Shown here piece after piece: positions 9,169 through 17,320 of a stretch of 64,000 nucleotides of DNA. The notes under the pieces are model-generated. The model did no database searches. It saw only the letters and a list, made by a program, of their open reading frames with translations, and was not told where the DNA came from. Made by a program: the position numbers and the translations under genes. Source of the stretch: Nitrosopumilaceae archaeon (GTDB taxonomy: Archaea; Thermoproteota; Nitrososphaeria; Nitrososphaerales; Nitrosopumilaceae); NCBI GenBank assembly GCA_030041535.1, contig JASHNR010000001.1:38109-102108 (forward strand), in the 5' to 3' direction. Within the stretch, counting starts at the first letter, position 1. Every line of letters begins with the position of its first letter.

Positions 9169-9348
9169 TTATGGTCCTTCGAAATCACATGATTTGCACT
9201 TGTATGTTCTAGCTGCCTCTCTACAACTTTCACAGCGCCAAAGCAATACCGAGCCGCAGTTGGGGCAGTTGAATTTTACACATTTATCATTAGGCATGAT
9301 TGGTCTATGGCACGAACTGCATACTGGCAAAGTAATTGACGATGACAT
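9169..9348 (-). CDS. Zinc-ribbon RNA-binding protein upstream of EF-1beta
   Basis: A 59-residue protein made almost entirely of cysteine pairs: CSSC, CPNC, CESC and CKSC, giving two rubredoxin-like zinc ribbons. Small proteins of this build, related to HVO_2753, sit directly upstream of EF-1beta in many archaea. Here the stop is five bases before the EF-1beta ATG at 9163. A ribosome- or RNA-associated role is inferred from family and context. Confidence 0.85.
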   Translation of the reverse strand: MSSSITLPVCSSCHRPIMPNDKCVKFNCPNCGSVLLWRCESCREAARTYKCKSCDFEGP

Positions 9349-9403
9349 GTTAGAAGCTGGACTTTCTACCGAATTTATATCTTCCTTATGAATAGATGCA
9401 CAT

Positions 9404-10540
9404 TCAACTCAATAATCGTCTTAATTCATTTCCTAATATTGCCTGAATAGCTTTTACAGATCCCTTTACTCCTAAAAGTTTTGCAACCGATACTGTGTGG
9501 AAATCAAAACTTCCCTCTTTTGAAATATCCTCTAACACTTGAGGAGTTACTGATTCAAAAAGATCATTGATCGATTTGTTGTCAAGTCTTTCAAGAAGAG
9601 ATCTGGCAAGAAGCATCTGCTCAAATTCTTTTCCAAATTTATCTGACCACTCTTTCTGATATTTCTGTAACTCATTTTCTTTTCCAGATTCCAAAAACTT
9701 GGATATGGCATTTCCAGCTAGTATTCCACCAAGTCCTGAGGAATAAATTCCACCTGCTGTAGTGGGCTTTGCCTGTCCTGCTGCGTCTCCTACCGTTACT
9801 ATGTTCCTTGTTACAAATTCCTTGATTGGACCTTTTATCCATATTGGTGCAAATATCTTTCTTACTGTGGAATAGCTACCTTTTTGCTTCAAAAAGTCTT
9901 CTAGCACTGCTGCGGGGTTGATTCCTTTTCCAGCAACTCCTACCTTTGCCTCGTCGCGTCTAGTTGGTATTACCCATGCAAAGAATCCAGGATATTTTTC
10001 TTGATCAAGATATACTTCGACTTGTTCCTTGTCAATCCAGTCTGCATATACCTCGTATTGTGCAGATTGTAGTGTTCCCGTACGGTCCTTGTGAATCAAA
10101 GAGGATACTCCTCTTGCATCAACTATTATCTTACACTTGATATCTCCATCAGTTGTCCTAACACCCTCTTTGGTTATTTCTCTAAGTGATGATCTCACTC
10201 GTATTTCAGCACCATTGACTTTGGCTTGATGCGCAATTTGCTTATCAAATTCTCTTCTATCTAGTACTATGACCTGTTGCGGTCTTGCATCAAGTGTAAA
10301 GCTCTTTCCTGACGGTGCTACCATCCGGGCTGATCTCACCTTGTTATCAAGTGTGGCCCTCATTGGGATGATTCCAAGATCATCCATGGCTGATATGCTT
10401 ACAAGCCCTCCGCAGTGTTCTGGCGTTCCAATCTCGTAGTCTTCTTCTATGACAAGAACATTATGGCCTCGTACTGCAATTTCTCTTGCACACAAGAGTC
10501 CTGCCACACTTCCACCTGCTACAACTACATCGTAATCCAC
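9404..10540 (-). CDS. Geranylgeranyl reductase family flavoprotein
   Basis: A 378-residue FAD enzyme: the Rossmann motif VVVAGGSVAGLLCAREIA is at the N-terminus, followed by HCGGLVS and, in the middle, NIVTVGDAAGQAKPTTAGGI, the second FAD-binding segment of the family. Archaeal members saturate the isoprenoid chains of membrane lipids. It starts with GTG at 10540, about 25 bases after a TATA element. Two or three 15-bp palindromes lie just upstream, so it is probably regulated. Confidence 0.88.
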   Translation of the reverse strand: MDYDVVVAGGSVAGLLCAREIAVRGHNVLVIEEDYEIGTPEHCGGLVSISAMDDLGIIPMRATLDNKVRSARMVAPSGKSFTLDARPQQVIVLDRREFDKQIAHQAKVNGAEIRVRSSLREITKEGVRTTDGDIKCKIIVDARGVSSLIHKDRTGTLQSAQYEVYADWIDKEQVEVYLDQEKYPGFFAWVIPTRRDEAKVGVAGKGINPAAVLEDFLKQKGSYSTVRKIFAPIWIKGPIKEFVTRNIVTVGDAAGQAKPTTAGGIYSSGLGGILAGNAISKFLESGKENELQKYQKEWSDKFGKEFEQMLLARSLLERLDNKSINDLFESVTPQVLEDISKEGSFDFHTVSVAKLLGVKGSVKAIQAILGNELRRLLS

Positions 10541-10570
10541 ACCTTGTTATTTTTTATCATTTATTTATAT

Positions 10571-10625
10571 CAAACATAGTGTTTGAAACCGCTGTCTCTT
10601 GTTTGGAATACAAACTACGTGTTTG
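10571..10625. promoter_or_regulatory. Paired palindromic operator-like sites before the lipid reductase
   Basis: Two perfect 15-bp palindromes occur: CAAACATAGTGTTTG at 10571-10585 and CAAACTACGTGTTTG at 10611-10625. Both share CAAAC and GTTTG half-sites and their centres are 40 bp apart, close to four helical turns. GTTTGGAATACAAAC at 10601-10615 uses the same half-sites in the opposite order. The first site lies just upstream of the TATA region of the minus-strand GTG start at 10540. Binding by a dimeric regulator is inferred. Confidence 0.55.
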
Positions 10626-10749
10626 TAAAAAACAGAACAAATTCCTAGTTCTTCAACCGTTGAATCTTTTAGGTCTCAAGCCAGTTAGTCCATACAAAAA
10701 TACTTTCAATTCAAAAGTTTAACATGTACTATTATTATTCCAAATTGAT

Positions 10750-11106
10750 ATGGGTACCATTAAACAAGTAATAGTGGTAAGAAAGGATCTAGGAATGGGT
10801 ACTGGAAAGATTGCAGCCCAAGTGGGGCATGCATGTGTTCTAGGTGCAGAACACGTGAGAAAGTCTCATAGAGAATGGTATGACGCATGGCAAGAATCTG
10901 GTCAAGAAAAAGTGGTGCTCAAGGTTTCAAGTTTATCTGAATTGGAAAATATAAAAAAACATGTAATCACTCTTGGCCTACCATGGTCAGAGGTAACCGA
11001 TGCGGGTCATACTCAGATTGAACCTGGAACAGTAACTTGTATCTCTATAGGTCCTGCTCCTGAAGACACAATTGATAAGGTTACACAAAGCCTGAAATTA
11101 CTTTAG
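10750..11106 (+). CDS. pth2: Peptidyl-tRNA hydrolase, Pth2 type
   Basis: A 118-residue protein of standard Pth2 length. Conserved blocks are KQVIVVRKDLGMGTGKIAAQ, GHACVLGA, and the C-terminal TDAGHTQIEPGTVTCISIGP with its catalytic aspartate. It recycles tRNA from prematurely released peptidyl-tRNA. It starts at ATG 10750, and its stop overlaps the stop of a convergent gene. Confidence 0.94.
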   Translation: MGTIKQVIVVRKDLGMGTGKIAAQVGHACVLGAEHVRKSHREWYDAWQESGQEKVVLKVSSLSELENIKKHVITLGLPWSEVTDAGHTQIEPGTVTCISIGPAPEDTIDKVTQSLKLL

Positions 11107-11360
11107 ATCTGTTTTTCACGGTCTCTTACTTTTGCATCAAATGTCGCTGTGATATTCTGCCCAGGCTGTGCATTGCATGGAGGTATCTTTATGACGAAAT
11201 GATCATGAGTCTCAACATAACAACCGTCTTGGTCTACTGCTTTTACTGTAACTTCCTCAGTTACCATTGTGGGAATGAGATTCCAAAATGGGAAAACAGC
11301 TGTCGTCATAATTACAATTGCTGCTGCAATTCCGCCAAATATGAGCAATCTTTCATTCAT
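11103..11360 (-). CDS. Small single-TM protein, paralogue of the 31.6 kb gene
   Basis: An 84-residue protein from the ATG at 11360 (the frame is open further upstream). It has one N-terminal transmembrane helix (about 5-30) and an outside domain with VDQDGCYVETHDHF and ITATFDAKVRDRE. The protein at 31578-31853 shares this layout and the words VDQxGCxVETxDxF and ATFDxxxRxR, so the two are paralogues. Two conserved cysteines could form a disulfide. Function unknown. Confidence 0.6.
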   Translation of the reverse strand: MNERLLIFGGIAAAIVIMTTAVFPFWNLIPTMVTEEVTVKAVDQDGCYVETHDHFVIKIPPCNAQPGQNITATFDAKVRDREKQI

Positions 11361-11473
11361 ACATCTGATCGAAAGTAATCCTGTATTTAGCATTATTGCG
11401 TCTATTGTGACCTTATTTACAAAGAGTGGGAATATTAGAAATCCTCTTAAATCCTTGGTCATCGAAGAATTCT

Positions 11474-11758
11474 ATGTTCGTAGTTGTAGTTGAGGTTCAA
11501 CTCAAAAGTGGAGCAGAAGAGGAATTCAAAAAATGGGTAAGTGAATCTAACAAGGATCTTGCCAAGTTTGATGGATTCGTTAACCGAAGATTGCTGGCAA
11601 CTCGTACTGGTAAACATACTCTATTGGTAGAGTTTGAGAGCCAAGAAAAGTTTGAAAAAATGCATCAAACGCAAGAACATTTTAGAATTCAATCAAAGGG
11701 TCATTCATACATGCAAACCCCTCCTAGACCGATATTTTACGAAGTAGTTACCAGCTAG
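11474..11758 (+). CDS. Antibiotic-biosynthesis-monooxygenase-fold protein
   Basis: A 94-residue ferredoxin-like alpha-beta protein beginning MFVVVVEVQLKSGAEEEFKK and continuing through GFVNRRLLATRTGKHTLLVE, the ABM fold pattern. Small ABM proteins act as monooxygenases, heme-degrading enzymes or dimeric stress proteins; no diagnostic residue settles which. The ATG at 11474 is preferred because it begins the first beta strand; the frame extends 16 residues upstream. Confidence 0.7.
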   Translation: MFVVVVEVQLKSGAEEEFKKWVSESNKDLAKFDGFVNRRLLATRTGKHTLLVEFESQEKFEKMHQTQEHFRIQSKGHSYMQTPPRPIFYEVVTS

Positions 11759-11863
11759 CAAGTCCACGCATACGTCATTTCTCGTGTGTGAAAGCAGTTC
11801 GTTGAAGGTCTAATTGTGAGGTTTTTGGTTATTGAACAAGAAAAGGTCTGATCAAGACGCATC

Positions 11864-12232
11864 CTATAGGTAATGAATCTTCATGTGATTTCTGTGCACT
11901 GTTTCAAACTGGGTAACATGGCCACAATGAACACACGAAAAAAACTGGTCTGAGGTATCTTGTGGTGGCGCCTCTATCTTGTATCCGTCAAGTGCTACTA
12001 CTGAAATGACATCGTTTTTCTGTATAACTGCAAAGTGTCTTTCACATCCCAAAGATGCAAGGAACATTTTGATTGCTGTGATTACATTTGCAGCGTTGAT
12101 CTCCTCGTCTTCTATAGGGGCAAGAACAAATTCGCGTGACTTTAAGGCTGGAACTGCTCCCACCTGGTCAGAAGTATATACTGCCAATGTTGATTTTATG
12201 GGAAGAATATCCCTACAGTTGACAGTGATCAT
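11864..12232 (-). CDS. Hypothetical protein with C-terminal C2H2 zinc finger
   Basis: A 122-residue protein. Residues 1-95 form an alternating strand-helix domain with no family I recognise. The end, SCVHCGHVTQFETVHRNHMK then IHYL, is a C2H2 finger (C-x2-C and two histidines). A nucleic-acid-binding or regulatory role is possible, not shown. It lies 26 bases downstream of the stop of a small regulator on the same strand. Confidence 0.6.
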   Translation of the reverse strand: MITVNCRDILPIKSTLAVYTSDQVGAVPALKSREFVLAPIEDEEINAANVITAIKMFLASLGCERHFAVIQKNDVISVVALDGYKIEAPPQDTSDQFFSCVHCGHVTQFETVHRNHMKIHYL

Positions 12233-12258
12233 GTCATATACAAAATCAACACTTTATT

Positions 12259-12552
12259 TTAGTTTAACAAAAGCTCTTCCCATTCAGGTGTTTTCTTTAA
12301 AACAGAAAAATTACTCTTGTAGAGTATCTCTCTTTTACCTGCCTCATTTATGATTCCAATTCTGCGTATTACTTTGTAGTCGAGCAGTTTTTGCATCTTT
12401 CTGTACGCCGTGCTTGTAGGTATGTTACACTCTATGCAAAGTTGGGTTGTAGATTTTGGAACCGTCATAATTGATTTCAGTATCATTCTATTGGCTTTGT
12501 CTGACAAGAGATCTTGCATCGCCTCATCGTTGATATCTCTAATCTCCAGCAT
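12259..12552 (-). CDS. Winged-helix transcriptional regulator (ArsR-like)
   Basis: A 97-residue protein with a clear winged helix: NRMILKSIMTVPKSTTQLCI, then IPTSTAYRKMQKLLDYKVIR, then a wing ending YKSNF. It lacks a ligand domain, so DNA binding alone or through dimers is expected. An imperfect 20-bp palindrome at 12583-12602, just before its start, could be its own operator. Confidence 0.75.
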   Translation of the reverse strand: MLEIRDINDEAMQDLLSDKANRMILKSIMTVPKSTTQLCIECNIPTSTAYRKMQKLLDYKVIRRIGIINEAGKREILYKSNFSVLKKTPEWEELLLN

Positions 12553-12582
12553 TGTTCTTAATCTTACGTCTTTGATTTAATG

Positions 12583-12602
12583 GGTTACTTAACTAAGTTA
12601 CC
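12583..12602. promoter_or_regulatory. Imperfect palindrome before the winged-helix gene
   Basis: GGTTACTTAACTAAGTTACC is a 20-bp inverted repeat with one mismatched pair, centred about 40 bp before the ATG at 12552. Its position suits autoregulation of the ArsR-like gene. It is inferred from symmetry only. Confidence 0.4.
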
Positions 12603-12708
12603 TAGCCTTTTTGTACATGTCTTTTTTTAGCATCTTAAAATAAAAATTTGATAGACGCGATCTTACATTTATTGACTTGAAAAGAATCCATGGTAAAAAA
12701 GAGCAAAG

Positions 12709-12721
12709 ATTTACATAAATA
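12709..12721 (+). promoter_or_regulatory. TATA box of the FilR1-like regulator
   Basis: GATTTACATAAATA-type sequence lies about 25 bases before the GTG at 12741, which supports that start and a leaderless transcript. Confidence 0.4.
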
Positions 12722-12740
12722 ACTTGACAGAGTTCTGCCA

Positions 12741-13541
12741 GTGACTAACATATATGAGAATGCAGCACATGACTTTCTTGAACTTGCAAGCGAACAACGT
12801 CTGAACATAATATTCAAACTTTTAGAGAAAAAATCCAAGATCTCAAACATGGCAAAAGAACTGCACGCCACGGTTCAGGAGGTTCATAGGAACTTTGAGC
12901 GACTCGCAGATGCAGGGTTGATTGTAAAGGACCGTGATGGCTTGTATGATCTTACTACATATGGCAAAACAATGTGCACCCAAGTCCCATCGCTGTTGTT
13001 TCTTTCTAAGAATAGAAAATATTTTGAGAATCATAATTTTGGAGATGTTTCGATGAAATTTATACAAAGAATAGGTGCACTTGCGGGAGGACAACAGGTA
13101 AAAGGGTTTGTCAAGGTTTTAGAGCAATGGAAGTCAATTTACAAAAATGCGGATGAGTTTGTTTATGAAATTTTCACCGAAGTACCACTTGATCTAATAG
13201 AACCACTTTTAACCAAAGTAAGAAAGGGAGTTAAACTAAATTACATTTTTTCAGAATCTGTTATAGTCCCCAAAGGCAGACAAAACTTGCTCAAAAAATT
13301 AGGCATGAAAGATTTAATTGATAAAGGCTTGGTTGAGCGAAAAATGAGTGCAGACACAGATGTGATCGTAGTATTAAATGAGAAAGAAGCATGTGTTGGT
13401 TTTCCCACCATGGATGGCGTCACAGACATACGTGAAATGTTTTATAGTAAAGATCCTCTATTCCACGAATGGTGTCTGGACTATTTTAGATACTGCTGGT
13501 ATAACTCTGACTCGTTTCAAGAAAGTAAAATTCGTGAATAA
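12741..13541 (+). CDS. FilR1-like winged-helix regulator
   Basis: A 266-residue protein with an N-terminal winged helix (about 10-80, with SKISNMAKELHATVQEVHRN) and a longer alpha-beta sensor domain containing EIFTEVPLDLIEPLLTKVRK and ADTDVIVVLNEKEACVGFP. This matches archaeal regulators with the FilR1 (DUF1724) middle domain. The effector is unknown. GTG start supported by a TATA box; the next gene, a methyltransferase, follows after about 43 bases on the same strand. Confidence 0.75.
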   Translation: MTNIYENAAHDFLELASEQRLNIIFKLLEKKSKISNMAKELHATVQEVHRNFERLADAGLIVKDRDGLYDLTTYGKTMCTQVPSLLFLSKNRKYFENHNFGDVSMKFIQRIGALAGGQQVKGFVKVLEQWKSIYKNADEFVYEIFTEVPLDLIEPLLTKVRKGVKLNYIFSESVIVPKGRQNLLKKLGMKDLIDKGLVERKMSADTDVIVVLNEKEACVGFPTMDGVTDIREMFYSKDPLFHEWCLDYFRYCWYNSDSFQESKIRE

Positions 13542-13584
13542 ATAACGGTATAAATTTAATCTTGTAATATATTCTAAAATTTCA

Positions 13585-14460
13585 TTGCTTGACTTTACCC
13601 TAGAATATCTGTGTTGCATAAACTGCAAGTCAGATCTATCAATTGAACCATTGACATATAGTGAAGAAATACAAGAAGGATTTCTCAATTGTGTAAAATG
13701 TGATCATAGCTATCCTGTGATATCTTCTGTACCTTTTATGTTAGACAACTTTTCGTCGTACCTCTCAATTCGAATGGCACTAGGGGGCCAGTTGATGCTG
13801 ATGGCAAAATCTCAAAAAATGAAGTCATTTGTAAAGAACACCTTGGGAAAGATAAATCGTGCATCTGAAGATACTTCGAATCTGGAAAGAAATTGGATAG
13901 GGATTTACAAACGTAGCATGGGATCAAAATTCTATGCGCATGTCAAAGACTCGATTCAGAAATTACATCGATGCGATCTTGTACTGGAACATGGATGTTC
14001 AGTAGGTTATATGGCAAGAGAAGCTGCAAAACAAAACTCGCGTGTATTTGGAATAGATAAATCATTTTATGCAATTCTGGAAGCAAAGAAGCATCAAAGA
14101 AAAAATTCAGATTTTGTGGTAGCTGACTCGCTGAACACTCCTTTTGGAAATAAAAAATTTGATTTGGTAATTGCCTTAAACTTGCTTGATATCGTAGAGC
14201 CATCAGAACTTTTACAGATTGTTTCACATCAAACGCGGCAATTTCTTGTGTTGTCAGATCCATATGACTTTGAGCGAGGGAAAAACTCTGTAAAATCAAA
14301 AACAAGTCCAGGAGAATTAAGATCGTACCTGAGAAATGCTGGATTTAAATTAATTCAAAGAACAACCAATACAAGCTTTATTCCATGGAAATTAAACATG
14401 AATTCTAGGCTAAGTTTGAATTACAAAGTAGATCTGATTGTTGCGCAAAAAAGCAATTAG
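13585..14460 (+). CDS. SAM-dependent methyltransferase with N-terminal zinc ribbon
   Basis: The 291-residue protein starts with a Trm112-like zinc ribbon (CCINCKSDLS at 10-19 and CVKCDHSYPVI near 36-46), then a linker and a Rossmann methyltransferase domain. Motif I is VLEHGCSVGYMAREAA, and the acidic post-I residue is in VFGIDKS. The substrate is not evident. It begins with TTG at 13585 and overlaps the stop of a convergent radical SAM gene by four bases. Confidence 0.75.
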   Translation: MLDFTLEYLCCINCKSDLSIEPLTYSEEIQEGFLNCVKCDHSYPVISSVPFMLDNFSSYLSIRMALGGQLMLMAKSQKMKSFVKNTLGKINRASEDTSNLERNWIGIYKRSMGSKFYAHVKDSIQKLHRCDLVLEHGCSVGYMAREAAKQNSRVFGIDKSFYAILEAKKHQRKNSDFVVADSLNTPFGNKKFDLVIALNLLDIVEPSELLQIVSHQTRQFLVLSDPYDFERGKNSVKSKTSPGELRSYLRNAGFKLIQRTTNTSFIPWKLNMNSRLSLNYKVDLIVAQKSN

Positions 14461-15533
14461 ATTTGCTGTACCGTGTCAGGAACGCGCTGGTTAATCATCT
14501 TGGATAGACCTCGCATATAGTTTTGGGCAAAAGTTGTTACAGGTTGGGAGGAATACCATATGCATCCCAACACTTCGCAGTCATGGCACGTCTTTGCAAT
14601 CTCCCACTGTGGTGCACTCCATATTTCATCCACGCTTTTTTCAAGAAGGTTGTACGTGTTTTCTGGTTTGCTATATTTCCAGCATGGCACCATGACTGTG
14701 CCATTTCCGTTGACAAAGATGCTCTTCCAAACCCCGCATTCATCATACATGCCACGCCCGTGTTCAATTATTTGTTCAAAGTATTGCGGTGGGATCATGA
14801 TTTGAGGGTCTTCTTTACTATGTATGTGCTCAAGCACACTCTGACAAACTTTCACGATGGTTTCCCTGTCAGGAAGTAGAGAATAGTCCACATCTGATCT
14901 GTCTTCTACGAAGGTCAGAGAAACTGAATTCACACCAAGCTCTTTTGCTCTCTTAAAATATGATTTGTCGATGAATTCTTTTGTGTTAAACTTGGTTATG
15001 ACAGAATTGAAGTAATGTGGAACCTTGTACTCTGTTAACAATTGTAGGTTTTGCATTACGCGCTGGTACGTCTGTGGAGTAACTCCGCGAACTTTGCAAT
15101 AGGATTCCTCAAATACAGAATCTATACTACATGTGATGAACTGAACATAGTTTTTTAGTTCGTCAAGATCAATTGTATGTAACAATGAACAGTTTGTAAT
15201 CAATGTAATTGGCAATTTGAGGTTGTACACATGGCGTACAAGCTCCATGAAATCTGGCCTGCTCGTAGGTTCTCCGCCCTCTATTATAGACCAAATGCAG
15301 TACTCTGCAACTTTGTCAAAAATCTGTTTCCATTGATCAGTTGTCAAGTCGTTTTTGCTTGCAAGCTTTATCTGGCCTTGCTTGTCCGAATCCCCAAATG
15401 GGCACATGGGGCAGTAGTAATTACAATAATGGGTAAGGCTAAAAACTGCAATTATGGGTCTTCTTCTTCCAACTGCTCGATTCAAAGACCACTTGCCCAC
15501 TCTATTGATTGTCCTAATTACGTCTACGACCAC
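14457..15533 (-). CDS. Radical SAM protein with SPASM-like tail
   Basis: A 358-residue enzyme with the radical SAM cluster motif CNYYCPMC (C-x3-C-x2-C) near residue 37 and the SAM-binding EGGEPTSRPDF. The C-terminal part has extra cysteines (ECGVWKS, VPCWKYS, CHDCEVLGCIWY), which look like a SPASM or twitch domain for additional iron-sulfur clusters. Members modify peptides, cofactors or lipids; no partner peptide is visible nearby. The start is probably GTG at 15533. Confidence 0.8.
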   Translation of the reverse strand: MVVDVIRTINRVGKWSLNRAVGRRRPIIAVFSLTHYCNYYCPMCPFGDSDKQGQIKLASKNDLTTDQWKQIFDKVAEYCIWSIIEGGEPTSRPDFMELVRHVYNLKLPITLITNCSLLHTIDLDELKNYVQFITCSIDSVFEESYCKVRGVTPQTYQRVMQNLQLLTEYKVPHYFNSVITKFNTKEFIDKSYFKRAKELGVNSVSLTFVEDRSDVDYSLLPDRETIVKVCQSVLEHIHSKEDPQIMIPPQYFEQIIEHGRGMYDECGVWKSIFVNGNGTVMVPCWKYSKPENTYNLLEKSVDEIWSAPQWEIAKTCHDCEVLGCIWYSSQPVTTFAQNYMRGLSKMINQRVPDTVQQI

Positions 15534-15644
15534 GGTTCTAGTTCATTCTTAAATCTATTAAAATCTTGTAATTTCCTTGCTTGTTTTTTAATAGGTGTTT
15601 GTGGCCTTGAATTAATTTATTTAAAAGCATAACCTAGTTTTCAC

Positions 15645-16184
15645 ATGAAATCTTTGGTTTATGTTATACCTATTGCTGCCATAATTTTTACAATATCTTT
15701 CTTACTTGTGCGGGAAAATGTAATTCCAGCAGGACACAATCAAACTTTTGTGCTATCAAGTTCTGCATTTGAAAATAATGGAACTATTCCATCACAATAC
15801 ACATGTGATGGTAATAGCATATCGCCGCCTCTTGCAATATCTGGCGTTCCACAAACCGCAAAAAGTCTCGCACTCACTGTTGTTGATGTTGATGCTCCAA
15901 AAGGGCCATTTACGCATTGGACAATGTGGAATATTCCAATCAATAACACCACATTCTATGCAGGTGAAGACATGATGTTTCCTCAAGGGATTACAAGTGC
16001 TAGAACCAATGGCTACAAAGGGCCATGTCCTCCATCTGGAACACACCGGTATTTCTTTACCCTCTATGCCTTGGACACTCTTCTTAATCTTGGTCAAAAT
16101 ACAACAAGAAATGATCTGGAACAAGCCATGAATGGACACATCGTAGACAAGACTGAACTAATGGGACGATATTTCAGGAGCTGA
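15645..16184 (+). CDS. PEBP / YbhB-YbcL family protein, secreted or membrane-anchored
   Basis: A 179-residue protein with one N-terminal hydrophobic helix (about 5-23) followed by a complete phosphatidylethanolamine-binding-protein domain: YTCDGNSISPPLAISGVP, DVDAPKGPFTHWTMWNIP, and GYKGPCPPSGTHRYFFTLYA. These are the anion-pocket motifs of the family. The physiological ligand in archaea is unknown. Two potential N-glycosylation sites are visible. Confidence 0.85.
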   Translation: MKSLVYVIPIAAIIFTISFLLVRENVIPAGHNQTFVLSSSAFENNGTIPSQYTCDGNSISPPLAISGVPQTAKSLALTVVDVDAPKGPFTHWTMWNIPINNTTFYAGEDMMFPQGITSARTNGYKGPCPPSGTHRYFFTLYALDTLLNLGQNTTRNDLEQAMNGHIVDKTELMGRYFRS

Positions 16185-16269
16185 TTTTTTCATATTATTG
16201 TACAAGTGTAAGACAAATCATGCACTAACCAAAAATTATAAATGTGATCTAGAAGATTACAGAATATGC

Positions 16270-16355
16270 GGCTATGGCATTAGCCTTGAAATAAAAAATT
16301 CTAAACCGCATCAAATGATGCTAATAATGTCTACCAAAATAAAAAATAGGTAGAC
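16270..16355 (+). promoter_or_regulatory. Four-hairpin leader RNA element, copy A
   Basis: P1 is GGCTATGGCATTAGCC (16270-16285), P2 is the weak GAA/TTC stem, then TAAACC, P3 GCATCAAATGATGC, the linker TAATAAT, and P4 GTCTACC paired with GGTAGAC (16349-16355). A TATA box lies at 16234-16243, so transcription should begin just before P1. The ATG of the 191-residue gene is two bases after P4. The first 75 bases are identical to copy B. It is a likely cis-acting translational control RNA. Confidence 0.8.
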
Positions 16356-16357
16356 AA

Positions 16358-16933
16358 ATGAAAACAAAAAATTCAAAAGGTTCACTTCTTACTGATGTAG
16401 GACTTGATCCTGAAACTGATTATGAATTAGGATTCTATTATGGATATATTTTTGACGGACTCGACGATGAGATCAGACACGACATAATGGAATTGATAGA
16501 CATAAACAAAGTGTTCGCAAGTGCATTTGGTCGAGGTTCTGGCTGGAAGTTTACCAAGTCATCAGTTCGTACAAAACAAATTCTAATGGAACTCTGCAAG
16601 TCTAACCACGAACTGGCAAAACAATTCTGTCAAAGCATTGGAAATCATATGGGAAAGCTTACTGATAGTACACTGAATAGTCTTTTGAACCTTGCAAAAG
16701 ATGATCCTTTCTTTGCAGCTAGACTGGGTTATGAAATTGGATACAATTTTTATAAATTGAAAGAAAATATGACGCAAATTGTATTTGATTTTGCTTCTCT
16801 AAAACTTGATTTTGCACATAAGATGGGGATTGGTGTTAAAGATACTTTTAGCAAGTTGGAAGATGATGATAGAAAACTAACATTGAATTTTGCAAAAAAG
16901 AATAAAAGTTTTGCAAGCGGTATGACAAATTAA
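16358..16933 (+). CDS. Repeat protein under leader copy A
   Basis: A 191-residue soluble protein of unknown family. It shows a loose repeat of about 34 residues: a Gly-x3-Gly-x2-Phe-x2-Leu segment, an Ile/Leu helix, and an FAxxxG segment (GFYYGYIFDGL...FASAFGRG, then FFAARLGYEIGYNFYKLKEN...FAHKMGIG, then FASGM). This suggests a helical repeat scaffold. Its 5' third is duplicated as a broken copy at 28503-28661. It is the only gene after leader copy A and is convergent with a Lrp/TFB operon. Confidence 0.75.
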   Translation: MKTKNSKGSLLTDVGLDPETDYELGFYYGYIFDGLDDEIRHDIMELIDINKVFASAFGRGSGWKFTKSSVRTKQILMELCKSNHELAKQFCQSIGNHMGKLTDSTLNSLLNLAKDDPFFAARLGYEIGYNFYKLKENMTQIVFDFASLKLDFAHKMGIGVKDTFSKLEDDDRKLTLNFAKKNKSFASGMTN

Positions 16934-17068
16934 TCCTTAGTGTGTGGGATTAAATCATTACAATGACACAAAAGACGATCTATCGTATTTGGGATGATTT
17001 GTTTTTTAAATGATTAAGAAAAATACTATTTACTCATAGTTTTGATTTTATGATCTATAAAACATTGG

Positions 17069-17320
17069 TTATGATTCATTTTCTTCATTTACTATCATTG
17101 TTATAGTTGATGTAATTTTGTCAATTTTTCTAATTTTTTCTAGTATGTTCTGCATGTCGTTCATACTGATACTTTCTATTTTTAGAACCATGTTGTACAC
17201 GCCATAAACTTCTCGGATCTCATACTTTGTAGCTGTATCTCCCTTCATTATCTCTTCAACATTGTTGAGTATTTCGCCTTCTGAATCTGGCTTACTGTTT
17301 AACAAAATGTATGCCATCAT
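17069..17320 (-). CDS. Stand-alone Lrp/AsnC-type ligand-sensing (RAM) domain
   Basis: An 83-residue protein that is only the alpha-beta RAM domain of Lrp regulators, with no DNA-binding helix-turn-helix: AYILLNSKPDSEGEILNNVE, then YEIREVYGVYNMVLKIES and ITSTITMIVNE. Such proteins sense amino acids or act as co-regulators. A clear paralogue at 32305-32562 also follows a leader element (copy E). It is the last gene of the operon headed by leader copy B and overlaps the previous gene by four bases. Confidence 0.82.
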   Translation of the reverse strand: MMAYILLNSKPDSEGEILNNVEEIMKGDTATKYEIREVYGVYNMVLKIESISMNDMQNILEKIRKIDKITSTITMIVNEENES

